Assembly: GCA_023424095.1 (NCBI GenBank)
Contig: JAFAEG010000114.1
Coordinates: forward strand, 1 to 5,532
DNA from: Pseudomonadota bacterium
Lineage (GTDB): Bacteria > Pseudomonadota > Alphaproteobacteria > Sphingomonadales > Sphingomonadaceae
Length of the DNA: 5,532 bases
Reading direction: 5' to 3'
Part shown: in pieces, positions 1 to 5,500 of the stretch
How the letters are laid out: every line of letters starts with the position of its first letter
Position numbering within the stretch: position 1 is the first letter of the stretch
Notes under the pieces: generated by a model
What the model saw: the letters and a program-made list of their open reading frames with translations, nothing else
The model's database searches: none
What the model was told of the DNA's origin: nothing
Made by a program: the position numbers and the translations under genes

Positions 1-127
1 GCGTGAAGCCGAGCAGGCGGCAGCGGCAGAGGCGGCGCGCCGGCAGGCGGAGCAGAATGCGGCCGCCGAACGCGACGCTGCACAGCGCCGCAACCGGCTC
101 GAGGACAGCGCTCTCGAGCCGCACTAA
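1..127 (+). CDS. 3' end of an Ala/Glu/Arg-rich coiled-coil protein (partial)
   Basis: An open frame enters from the left edge (first complete codon at position 2) and ends at TAA 125-127, giving the last 41 residues of a protein. The tail is almost entirely Ala, Glu, Arg and Gln (for example EQAAAAEAARRQAEQ) and ends LEDSALEPH. This composition predicts a long charged helix or coiled coil. No domain can be recognised and the body of the protein lies outside the window, so no function is proposed. It converges on the TPR gene, with only 15 nt between the two stop codons. Coding is supported by the lack of stops and by the coherent helical composition, but the fragment is short. Confidence 0.7.
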   Translation, partial: REAEQAAAAEAARRQAEQNAAAERDAAQRRNRLEDSALEPH

Positions 128-134
128 GGCTCGA
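114..134. terminator. Inverted repeat between convergent genes, possible bidirectional terminator
   Basis: TCGAGCC (114-120) and GGCTCGA (128-134) form a perfect 7-bp stem. The 7-nt loop contains the stop codon of the upstream gene. It lies just past both convergent stop codons, where a shared terminator would be expected. Neither strand has a T-run after the stem, so it does not meet the classical intrinsic-terminator definition. In such GC-rich DNA a 7-bp repeat can also arise by chance. Confidence 0.3.
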
Positions 135-142
135 AGCCGGGC

Positions 143-805
143 CTAGCCTTCGTCGGGAGCGTCGCGGCCGTTCGCTTCGGCCGCGGCGGAAACCAGGTCG
201 CGGGTGACCGGGGCATCGGCGCCCAGGCTCGCGCGGGCAGTCGCGACGCCGCGATCGAGCTGAGCGGCGAGTTCGCGCAGCCGACCGGCCCGCTTCAGGA
301 AGACGGCATATTCCAGCAAAGCGTTCAGCGTCGCCTCGTCGCCGGCGCCAAGCGTGCGGCCGCGCGCCTCGATCACCCGGCGCATCAGCGGCTCGGCGGC
401 GGCATTGTCGCCGCGCTCGATATGCAATTGGGCGAGGTTGGCGAGGGCGTTCAGAGTCTCGGCATGGTCCGGCCCGGCGACCCGCTCCAGCCCGCCCGCC
501 GATTCCAGCGCGAGCGGCAGAGCGGTGTCGAGTTCGCCCTGCAATTGATGGATCACCGCAATGTCGTTCAGCGCGCGCAGCGCCAGGATGCTCTGCGGGC
601 CCAGTTCGCCGGCGATGAAGCCATAAGCATCGCGGGTCATCATCATCGCATCGCGATAGCGGCCGGCGGTGAAATAGCGGCGGGCCTGGACGGCGACGCG
701 CTCATATTCCGCCTCCGCGCTCAGGATCGGCTGATCCTGCGCGGCGGCAATCGAAGGGGTGGCGAAGGCCAGAAACGCGGCCGCGACCAGGGGGATACGC
801 TGCAT
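143..805 (-). CDS. Secreted tetratricopeptide-repeat protein (kinesin-light-chain-type TPR)
   Basis: This encodes a 220-residue protein, probably a periplasmic scaffold or binding protein. The ATG at 805 was chosen because it opens a clean Sec signal peptide (MQRIPLVAAAFLAFATPSIAAAQ, cleavage near AAA-Q). The frame runs upstream to 973, but that extension is Pro/Gly-rich, lacks a signal and overlaps the divergent gene. No strong Shine-Dalgarno is visible before 805. The mature part is built of helix-pair repeats with an exact 42-residue period: the inter-repeat landmark LG/AG recurs with its glycine at 69, 111, 153 and 195, followed by related helices (ALRALNDIA, TLNALANLA, TLNALLEYA). Forty-two residues is the spacing of kinesin-light-chain TPRs (TPR_10/TPR_12 type) rather than the canonical 34. 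There is no catalytic domain. The ligand is unknown. It is transcribed divergently from the RidA/oxidase gene run. Confidence 0.85.
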   Translation of the reverse strand: MQRIPLVAAAFLAFATPSIAAAQDQPILSAEAEYERVAVQARRYFTAGRYRDAMMMTRDAYGFIAGELGPQSILALRALNDIAVIHQLQGELDTALPLALESAGGLERVAGPDHAETLNALANLAQLHIERGDNAAAEPLMRRVIEARGRTLGAGDEATLNALLEYAVFLKRAGRLRELAAQLDRGVATARASLGADAPVTRDLVSAAAEANGRDAPDEG

Positions 806-840
806 GGCGGCCGATGTGGATTGCCCAGCCGCGAATGGCA

Positions 841-870
841 AGTTTACGGCCTTGCCTCCTGCGCCCACAA
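841..870 (-). promoter_or_regulatory. Candidate sigma70-like promoter for the TPR gene
   Basis: Read on the minus strand, TTGTGG (870-865) and TAAACT (846-841) are separated by 18 nt, upstream of the ATG at 805. Matches to consensus are partial (3 of 6 at -35, 4 of 6 at -10). The 104-bp divergent spacer 806-909 must hold promoters for both directions. On the plus strand the best pair I could find is TTGCCT (852-857) with TAGGTT (874-879), spaced 16 nt, which is weaker. Confidence 0.25.
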
Positions 871-909
871 GCGTAGGTTGCGCGCCGGGCCGGTTATGGG
901 GAGTGGCGA

Positions 910-1404
910 ATGCGCCGTCGGTCGATCCTGATTGCCGTGCTGGCAGGTCTGGCTGCGACGCCGGCCGCCGCACAGGAGATTCGCCGCGAAGGCGCGCCGA
1001 ATTGGCCGATCATGAGCAGCGTCGAGCTGCCGCCGGGCAGCCGCATCGTCTATATCAGCGGCACTGTCCCGGAGGTGGCCGATCCGGCCGCGCCGCAGGG
1101 CAGCGCGCAGCGTTTTGGCGACACGGCCACGCAGACCCGTTCGGTCCTGCGCACGATCGAGACCCAGTTGCGCGCGCACAATATGACCCTAAGCGACGTG
1201 GTGATGATGCGCGTCTTCCTGGTCCGCCCTCCGGGCACGCAGGCGATGGATTTTGCCGGGATGATGACCGGTTATCGCGAGTTTTTCGGCACGGCGGCGC
1301 AGCCGAACCGGCCGGCGCGCTCGACCATGGAGGTCGCCGGTCTGGTCGATCCGGGCTGGCTTGTAGAGATTGAGGTGACTGCCGCTCAGGCCACCGAACG
1401 ATGA
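910..1404 (+). CDS. Exported RidA-family (YjgF/YER057c/UK114) enamine/imine deaminase-like protein
   Basis: This 164-residue protein has an N-terminal Sec signal (MRRRSILIAVLAGLAATPAAA, cleavage near residue 21) followed by one RidA domain. Family hallmarks are VYISG at about 47-51 and the C-terminal block PARSTMEV (135-142) leading into LVEIEV (151-156). By alignment from memory with E. coli RidA (PARSCVEV...IEIEA), Arg137 matches the catalytic Arg105, the carboxylate-binding residue needed for 2-aminoacrylate/imine hydrolysis, so an active enzyme is plausible. Typical RidA proteins are about 130 residues and cytoplasmic; the extra length here is the signal peptide plus a short leader. GGGGAG at 898-903, 6 nt before the ATG, is a good Shine-Dalgarno. 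The stop overlaps the start of the downstream oxidase gene (ATGA, 1401-1404), implying translational coupling. Substrate imines could come from that oxidase (inference). Confidence 0.88.
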   Translation: MRRRSILIAVLAGLAATPAAAQEIRREGAPNWPIMSSVELPPGSRIVYISGTVPEVADPAAPQGSAQRFGDTATQTRSVLRTIETQLRAHNMTLSDVVMMRVFLVRPPGTQAMDFAGMMTGYREFFGTAAQPNRPARSTMEVAGLVDPGWLVEIEVTAAQATER

Positions 1405-3011
1405 GCGGCGAGGCTTCGGGCCTCACCCGCAGGGGATTTCTCGAGCGCCTGGGCGCAGTCGGCGGCGCCAGCGCGGTCTATCTCGGCATGGAGGCGATGG
1501 GGCTGCTGAACGTGCCGCCCGCCGCCGCGACGCCCTTCCGCCTGCCGCAGGGATCGGGACGGGGGAAGAAGGTCGTCATCCTCGGGGCGGGGATAGCCGG
1601 GCTGGTTTCGGCCTATGAACTGCGCCGCGCCGGCTGGGACGTCACCGTGCTGGAAGCGCGGGACCGGATTGGCGGCCGGGTCTGGACGGTGCGCGGCGGC
1701 GACCGGGTGGTGCAGAACGGCCGGCCCGACCAGCTCTGCCAGTATTCGGACGGCCTCTATCTGAACGCCGGCGCGGCGCGCATCCCGCACCATCATCACG
1801 TCATCTTGGGCTACGCCCGCACCTTCGGCGTGCCGCTGGAGGTGATGGTCAATTCCAACCGCGCCGCCCGCTCCGAATTTGGCGGCCGGGTGATCAGCAA
1901 CCGGCAACTCACCTATGACGTGCGCGGCCGCTTCAGCGAATTGCTCGCCAAGGCGGTGGATCGCGGCGCGCTCGACCGCGAGCTGACCGGCGGCGACAAG
2001 AATTCGCTGCGCCAGTTCCTGAATTTCTACGGCAGCCTTGGCCCGGAAGGCGCCTACACGCCGGACGGGCGAAGCGGCTACGATCCGCTGCCCGGCGCCT
2101 ATCGCGAGACCGGCCGGCCGGTGGCGCCCGCAATCAGCCTGCCCGACATGTTCGGCCCGCTGGCGGCGGCCGGCTTTCCGGCGGTGTTCGAGGAATTGTT
2201 CGACATGCAGGCGCCGATGTTCCAGCCGGTCGGCGGCATGGATCGGATCGCCCAGGCGATTTACCAGCGGGTCCGCCCCGTGGTGCGGCTGAACACGCCG
2301 GTCAGCGCAATCCGCCGCCGGGGCGAAGGCGATGGCGGCGGCGTTCGCATCCTCCACGGCCCCGGCGAACAGGCGCTCGATGCCGATTGGTGCCTGTGCA
2401 CTTTGCCTTTGCCGTTGCTCGCCCGCATTCCCGCCGATTTTTCCCCGGCCAAGCGCGCGGTGATCGGCGCCGTGCCCTATTTCCCGAGCACCAAGGTCGG
2501 CTTCGAAGCCCCGCGCTTCTGGGAGGAGGAAGGGATTTACGGCGGCCTCGCCTGGACCGACCGGCCGAACGAGAACATCCTCTATCCCTCCTCGCGCTGG
2601 CATTCGGACAAGGACGTGCTGGTCACGGCTTACGCCTCCGGCTGGACCGGCAACGATCATCCCGTCCAGTTCGCCGGGATGAGCCACGAGGAGCGGTTCC
2701 GGGTCTGCCGCGAGTCGATCGAATTCCTCCATCCCGGCAAGTCGCGGCTGCTGGCGAAGCCGGTCACCGTGTCCTGGGGCCTCACGCCCTGGTCCGAGGG
2801 CGTCGGTCCGGCCGGGCCGGTCTATGGCGGCGGCCCGGGCGGCGGTCCGCGCACCGCGGATTATGACGAACTGCTGCGCCCGGAAGGGCCGATCTTCTTC
2901 GCCGGCGAGCATCTGTCCTACGTGCCGTTGTGGCAGGAAGGCGCGGCGCTGTCCGCCCAGGCGGCGATGACCGAACTGACGCAGGCCGCGTCGGCCCGGG
3001 CGGGAGGTTGA
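1401..3011 (+). CDS. Tat-exported flavin L-amino-acid/monoamine oxidase
   Basis: This 536-residue FAD enzyme of the amine oxidase family is predicted to oxidise an amine or L-amino acid to an imine with release of hydrogen peroxide. A twin-arginine signal lies at 9-14 (TRRGFL), followed by a hydrophobic stretch and an AAA site near 41-43, so the folded flavoprotein is probably exported by Tat. The dinucleotide-binding fold follows: VVILGAGIAG (58-67), acidic Glu85 at the end of strand 2, then RIGGR (89-93). AGAARIP (123-129) matches the GPMRxP motif of snake-venom L-amino-acid oxidases, placing Arg127 as the substrate-carboxylate ligand. STK (363-365), FWEEEGIYGG (373-382) and Tyr395 also resemble that enzyme, as does FFAGEH (499-504) with Trp511 near the C-terminus. 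A Gly-rich loop lies at 468-482. The start overlaps the RidA gene by 4 bp and has no strong Shine-Dalgarno of its own, so translation probably depends on coupling. Amine, tryptophan or lysine oxidase activity remains possible. Confidence 0.9.
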   Translation: MSGEASGLTRRGFLERLGAVGGASAVYLGMEAMGLLNVPPAAATPFRLPQGSGRGKKVVILGAGIAGLVSAYELRRAGWDVTVLEARDRIGGRVWTVRGGDRVVQNGRPDQLCQYSDGLYLNAGAARIPHHHHVILGYARTFGVPLEVMVNSNRAARSEFGGRVISNRQLTYDVRGRFSELLAKAVDRGALDRELTGGDKNSLRQFLNFYGSLGPEGAYTPDGRSGYDPLPGAYRETGRPVAPAISLPDMFGPLAAAGFPAVFEELFDMQAPMFQPVGGMDRIAQAIYQRVRPVVRLNTPVSAIRRRGEGDGGGVRILHGPGEQALDADWCLCTLPLPLLARIPADFSPAKRAVIGAVPYFPSTKVGFEAPRFWEEEGIYGGLAWTDRPNENILYPSSRWHSDKDVLVTAYASGWTGNDHPVQFAGMSHEERFRVCRESIEFLHPGKSRLLAKPVTVSWGLTPWSEGVGPAGPVYGGGPGGGPRTADYDELLRPEGPIFFAGEHLSYVPLWQEGAALSAQAAMTELTQAASARAGG

Positions 3012-3012
3012 G

Positions 3013-3435
3013 ATGGCCGGGAACAAGACCAAGCCGACCGGAGTCGCGCCCGCCGATTTCCTCGCCACCGTGCCGGACGAGACCCGCCGTGCCGACGCGC
3101 AGACCCTGATCGCGATGATGGAGCGGCTGTCGGGCGAGAGCGCCTATATGTGGGGGCCGAGCATTATCGGCTTCGGCTCCTACACTTACAAATGCGGCAA
3201 GCGCGACGAGAGCGCGCCGCGCCTGGGCTTCGCGCCGCGCGGGCGGGAAACGGTCGTCTATCTGATGGCCGATTATGACAAACGCGACGAGCAACTGGCC
3301 CGGCTGGGCAAGCACAAGATGAGCAAAAGCTGCCTCTACCTCAAGAAACTCGCCGACGTTGACCGGAGCGTGCTGGAGGAGATGGTCGCCGGCGATCTGA
3401 AGATGATGGACCGCAAATATCCGCGTGAGGGCTGA
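3013..3435 (+). CDS. DUF1801 (YdhG-like) protein, first copy
   Basis: This 140-residue protein has no signal peptide or membrane segment, so it is presumably cytoplasmic. It matches the DUF1801 family over its full length: an N-terminal FLATVPDETRRADA helix (16-29), the signature MWGPSIIGFGSY (46-57), a central GFAPR/YLM strand region (72-85) and the C-terminal GKHKMSKSCLYLKKLADVD block (99-117). Family function is largely unknown; the B. subtilis member YdhG (Fra) has been described as a frataxin-like iron-binding protein, but transferring that role here is speculative. GGGAGG (3002-3007), inside the end of the oxidase gene, is 5 nt from the ATG. One base separates the oxidase stop from this start. 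It is about 55% identical (ungapped hand alignment) to the second DUF1801 protein encoded further downstream, so the two are paralogues. Confidence 0.88.
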   Translation: MAGNKTKPTGVAPADFLATVPDETRRADAQTLIAMMERLSGESAYMWGPSIIGFGSYTYKCGKRDESAPRLGFAPRGRETVVYLMADYDKRDEQLARLGKHKMSKSCLYLKKLADVDRSVLEEMVAGDLKMMDRKYPREG

Positions 3436-3457
3436 CGCGTTCGTGAGGAGAAAGCTG

Positions 3458-4228
3458 ATGATGTCGAAGCGCCTGTTGATCGCGGCTGCGGCCTTTGCCC
3501 TGCTGCCATCCTGCATGACCACGCCCGCCGCGACGCAAGCCGATTTCGCCGCCGCCGTCGCTGCGCCGGGCCGGACGGAGGCGCACCGCGCCCTCGACGA
3601 GGTGCGCCGGCCGGCCGATGTGCTCGCCTTCGCCGGGCTGCGGCGCGGCGACCGCGTGCTCGATTACTTCACCGGCAACGGTTATTATGCGGAGCTGATG
3701 GCGCGTGCGGTCGGGCCGCAGGGCTCGGTCACCGGCTGGAATTCGGAGAGCTTCGGTCGCAACGCGGAAATCCGCGCCGCTTTGGACGCGATGGCCGGCC
3801 GCAACGCCAACGCGAGCTTCATCTCCGGCCCCTCGACGGCCCTGTCGTTCGCGCCCAACAGCTATGATTTCGTGATGATGCACCTCGTCTATCACGACGC
3901 TTATTGGGAGAGCGCGCGCTTCGGCCTGCCGCGGATCGACCCGAACACGGTCACGCAGGCGATCTACCGCACGCTCAGGCCCGGCGGCGTCGTGCTGGTG
4001 ATCGACCATGTCGCCAATCCGGGCCGCGACACGCGCGCCGAAGTGGAGGCGACCCATCGGATCCTGCCCGAAACGGTCCGCGCCGATTTCGAACGCGCCG
4101 GCTTCGTGCTCGAGGCGGAATCGCCATTGCTCCGCAACCCGGCCGACGATCGCTCGGTCAATGTCTTCACCCCCAGCATCCGCGGCCGCACCGACCGCAT
4201 CATGTACCGCTTCCGCAAGCCTCGGTAG
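3458..4228 (+). CDS. Predicted lipoprotein with a class I SAM-methyltransferase fold (COG4798-like)
   Basis: This 256-residue protein starts MMSKRLLIAAAAFALLPSC. Hydrophobic residues lead into a lipobox, LPSC, with Cys19 as the predicted lipidated residue; Met20 at +2 does not signal inner-membrane retention. The remainder is a Rossmann-type methyltransferase: motif I VLDYFTGNGYY (67-77), the following acidic/polar strand near 91-96, FDFV-like YDFVMMHLVYHDAYW (136-150), and the RTLRPGGVVLVIDH post-motif (171-184), as in COG4798 predicted methyltransferases. The start at 3458 follows GAGGAG (3445-3450) by 7 nt; ATG 3461 is the alternative. An upstream in-frame GTG at 3425 would overlap the previous gene and bury the signal, so it was rejected. 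The spacing of 22 nt to the gene before and 11 nt to the gene after supports co-transcription. The substrate is unknown, and SAM availability outside the cytoplasm is a puzzle. Confidence 0.85.
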   Translation: MMSKRLLIAAAAFALLPSCMTTPAATQADFAAAVAAPGRTEAHRALDEVRRPADVLAFAGLRRGDRVLDYFTGNGYYAELMARAVGPQGSVTGWNSESFGRNAEIRAALDAMAGRNANASFISGPSTALSFAPNSYDFVMMHLVYHDAYWESARFGLPRIDPNTVTQAIYRTLRPGGVVLVIDHVANPGRDTRAEVEATHRILPETVRADFERAGFVLEAESPLLRNPADDRSVNVFTPSIRGRTDRIMYRFRKPR

Positions 4229-4239
4229 GGATGGCGACG

Positions 4240-4659
4240 ATGGCCGAGAACAAGACCAGGCCGACGCAAATGGCGGTGGCGGATTTCATCGCCGCAATTC
4301 CCGATCCCGTCCGCCGCGCCGACGCGGAAACGGTCTGCGCGATGCTGGCGCGCGTGTCGGGGGAGCCGCCGGTGATGTGGGGGCCGAGCATCGTCGGCTT
4401 CGGCGCCTACGAATATCCCTGCGGCAAGAGGACGGAGCACTGGGCGCGTATCGGCTTCTCCCCACGCGCCAAGGAATTGGTCCTGTATCTGCTGCCCGGT
4501 TATGAGGGGAAGGAAGCGCAGCTGGCGACGCTCGGCAGGCACCGGCTCGGCAAGTCCTGCCTCTACATCAAATCGCTGGCCGATGTGGACATGCAGGTGC
4601 TCGAGTCGCTGGCTGTGGATGCGCTCGCATGGATGGACGAAAAGTATCCGAAGGCGTGA
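4240..4659 (+). CDS. DUF1801 (YdhG-like) protein, second copy
   Basis: This 139-residue protein is a paralogue of the DUF1801 protein encoded just before the methyltransferase-like gene: about 78 of 139 positions are identical without gaps by hand count. Shared blocks are NKT.PT (4-9), RRADA (25-29), MWGPSI.GFG.Y (46-57), CGKR (61-64), KSCLY.K.LADVD (105-117) and KYP (135-137). The ATG at 4240 was chosen because it aligns with the start of the first copy and has AGGG (4227-4230) 9 nt upstream. An in-frame ATG at 4231 would abut that AGGG directly, leaving no spacer, and would add MAT. No signal peptide, so cytoplasmic location is expected. The role is unknown. It appears to be the last gene of the run, as 121 nt without a gene follow. 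Confidence 0.88.
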   Translation: MAENKTRPTQMAVADFIAAIPDPVRRADAETVCAMLARVSGEPPVMWGPSIVGFGAYEYPCGKRTEHWARIGFSPRAKELVLYLLPGYEGKEAQLATLGRHRLGKSCLYIKSLADVDMQVLESLAVDALAWMDEKYPKA

Positions 4660-4694
4660 GTTCTGCGCCGTCCGGTCGCGGAGTCTGCAGCCTT

Positions 4695-4707
4695 CGTCGC
4701 AGCGACG
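4695..4707. repeat. Short perfect inverted repeat downstream of the operon
   Basis: CGTCGC-A-GCGACG is a perfect 6+6 palindrome about one base. As RNA it could form only a 4-bp stem with a 5-nt loop. It lies 35 nt past the last gene of the run. There is no following T-run, so it is at best a weak pause or terminator element, and it could be chance in GC-rich DNA. Confidence 0.25.
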
Positions 4708-4732
4708 CGGACCATGCGGGGCGCGTTCATCT

Positions 4733-4750
4733 TTCCCGGCCTAGCGGGAA
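4733..4750. repeat. Inverted repeat upstream of the GTG-started gene (distal)
   Basis: TTCCCG (4733-4738) and CGGGAA (4745-4750) form a perfect 6-bp stem around the loop GCCTAG. Only 3 nt separate it from the next inverted repeat. It could be a terminator for the preceding operon (no T-run, so a poor one) or part of an operator or leader structure for the next gene. This is based on visible symmetry only. Confidence 0.35.
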
Positions 4751-4753
4751 GCA

Positions 4754-4768
4754 GCGAGATATTCTCGC
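4754..4768. promoter_or_regulatory. AT-centred inverted repeat abutting the ribosome binding site, possible operator or leader hairpin
   Basis: GCGAGA-TAT-TCTCGC is a perfect 6+6 dyad ending one base before the GGGAGG Shine-Dalgarno (4769-4774) of the gene starting at 4781. As DNA it has the shape of a small repressor operator; as RNA it would form a hairpin right beside the ribosome binding site. TATTCT (4760-4765), within the dyad, resembles a -10 box (4 of 6) but no convincing -35 lies 16-18 nt upstream. Confidence 0.35.
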
Positions 4769-4780
4769 GGGAGGAATGAC

Positions 4781-5500
4781 GTGAGGACATTTGTCCGTGT
4801 CGCGCTGGGGCTGCTGGCCGCGACGACCGCGACCTCGGCGGTGGCCGAGGTACTGATCCTGCGCTCGGTCGGGCCGTCGAGCACGCGCTATCCCGCCGGC
4901 CGGCGCCTGCCCGACAATGCCAGTTTCACGTTGCGCGCCAACGACATGGTGTCGCTGCTGACGCCGCAGGGCACGCGCGTATTCCGCGGCCAGGGCACAT
5001 TCATCGCCAACCGCGCCTATCCGGGCGGCCGGCAGAGCGCGGCGCAGGTGCGGATCGACATTGGCGGCACGCGCAGCCCCGATACCGAAGCCGGCGCGCC
5101 GCCGAGCATGCCGGATTCGGTCTGGAGCTTCGCCGCTTATGCGCAGGGCAATCTGTGCTTCCCCGCGGGCGCTCGGCCGATGCTGTGGCGGTCCAACCCG
5201 CGCGAGGCGATCAATATGGTGGTCGCCGATGCGGGCGGGCGCGAGCACAGCGTGGCGTGGCCGGCCGGCGAGACGGTGGTGGCCTGGCCCGCGAGCCTCC
5301 CGGTCACCGCCAATGCGCCCTACCGGCTCCGCATGCCCGGCGCGCAGCCGCAGCGCATCTGGCTGCGGCCGATCGCCAATGGCGATACGCTGGGCCGCGA
5401 CGCGCTGGCCCAGGCCCTGATCGCCGCCCGCTGCCAAGAGCAGGTCGCGACCTTCGCGGCCCTCAACCTCGCTCCCGCAGCCGAGCCGAGCGGGCCTTAG
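4781..5500 (+). CDS. Secreted protein of unknown function, GTG start
   Basis: This 239-residue protein begins with a Sec signal peptide (MRTFVRVALGLLAATTATSAVA, cleavage near AVA-E at 22/23). The GTG start at 4781 is fixed by GGGAGG (4769-4774) 6 nt upstream; no in-frame ATG precedes it. The mature N-terminal third (24-75) reads as short beta strands with small turns (VLILRSVG, FTLRANDMVSLLTPQGTRVFRGQGTF), loosely like FecR-type surface domains, though I cannot name a family. A Pro/Ser/Gly-rich linker (95-112) leads to a second region (113-200) rich in strands and Trp (VWSF, MLWRSN, VVAWPASLPV, RIWLRP). There are only two cysteines in the mature protein, Cys126 and Cys218, which could form a disulfide in the periplasm. 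A helical C-terminus (204-228) ends in a Pro/Ala tail. It is separated from the preceding operon by 121 nt and probably has its own promoter. Confidence 0.82.
   Translation: MRTFVRVALGLLAATTATSAVAEVLILRSVGPSSTRYPAGRRLPDNASFTLRANDMVSLLTPQGTRVFRGQGTFIANRAYPGGRQSAAQVRIDIGGTRSPDTEAGAPPSMPDSVWSFAAYAQGNLCFPAGARPMLWRSNPREAINMVVADAGGREHSVAWPAGETVVAWPASLPVTANAPYRLRMPGAQPQRIWLRPIANGDTLGRDALAQALIAARCQEQVATFAALNLAPAAEPSGP

Noticed and set aside
422..931. A 169-codon plus-strand frame opposite the TPR gene
   Set aside because: The minus strand gives a signal peptide and four regular 42-residue repeats; the plus-strand product has no coherent features and runs into the RidA gene in another frame.
806..973. 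N-terminal extension of the TPR protein up to an ATG at 973
   Set aside because: The extension overlaps the RidA gene, is low-complexity Pro/Gly/Ala and would hide a clear signal peptide starting at 805.
1386..3068. A 560-codon open frame on the minus strand across the whole oxidase gene
   Set aside because: It is a shadow of the GC-rich oxidase gene. Its translation is Arg/Ala/Pro/His-rich without any recognisable domain, while the plus strand encodes a complete flavoprotein with all motifs.
3425..3457. Upstream GTG start for the methyltransferase-like gene
   Set aside because: It overlaps the end of the first DUF1801 gene and displaces the lipoprotein signal from the N-terminus. The ATG at 3458 has a strong Shine-Dalgarno at a good distance.
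3904..4239. Long N-terminal extension in frame with the second DUF1801 gene
   Set aside because: It lies inside the methyltransferase-like gene in another frame and has no resemblance to the paralogous DUF1801 protein, which starts at the equivalent of 4240.
4776..4784. Two-codon ATG-ACG-TGA mini-frame overlapping the GTG start
   Set aside because: The ATG is only 1 nt from the Shine-Dalgarno, too close for initiation. It is most likely incidental.
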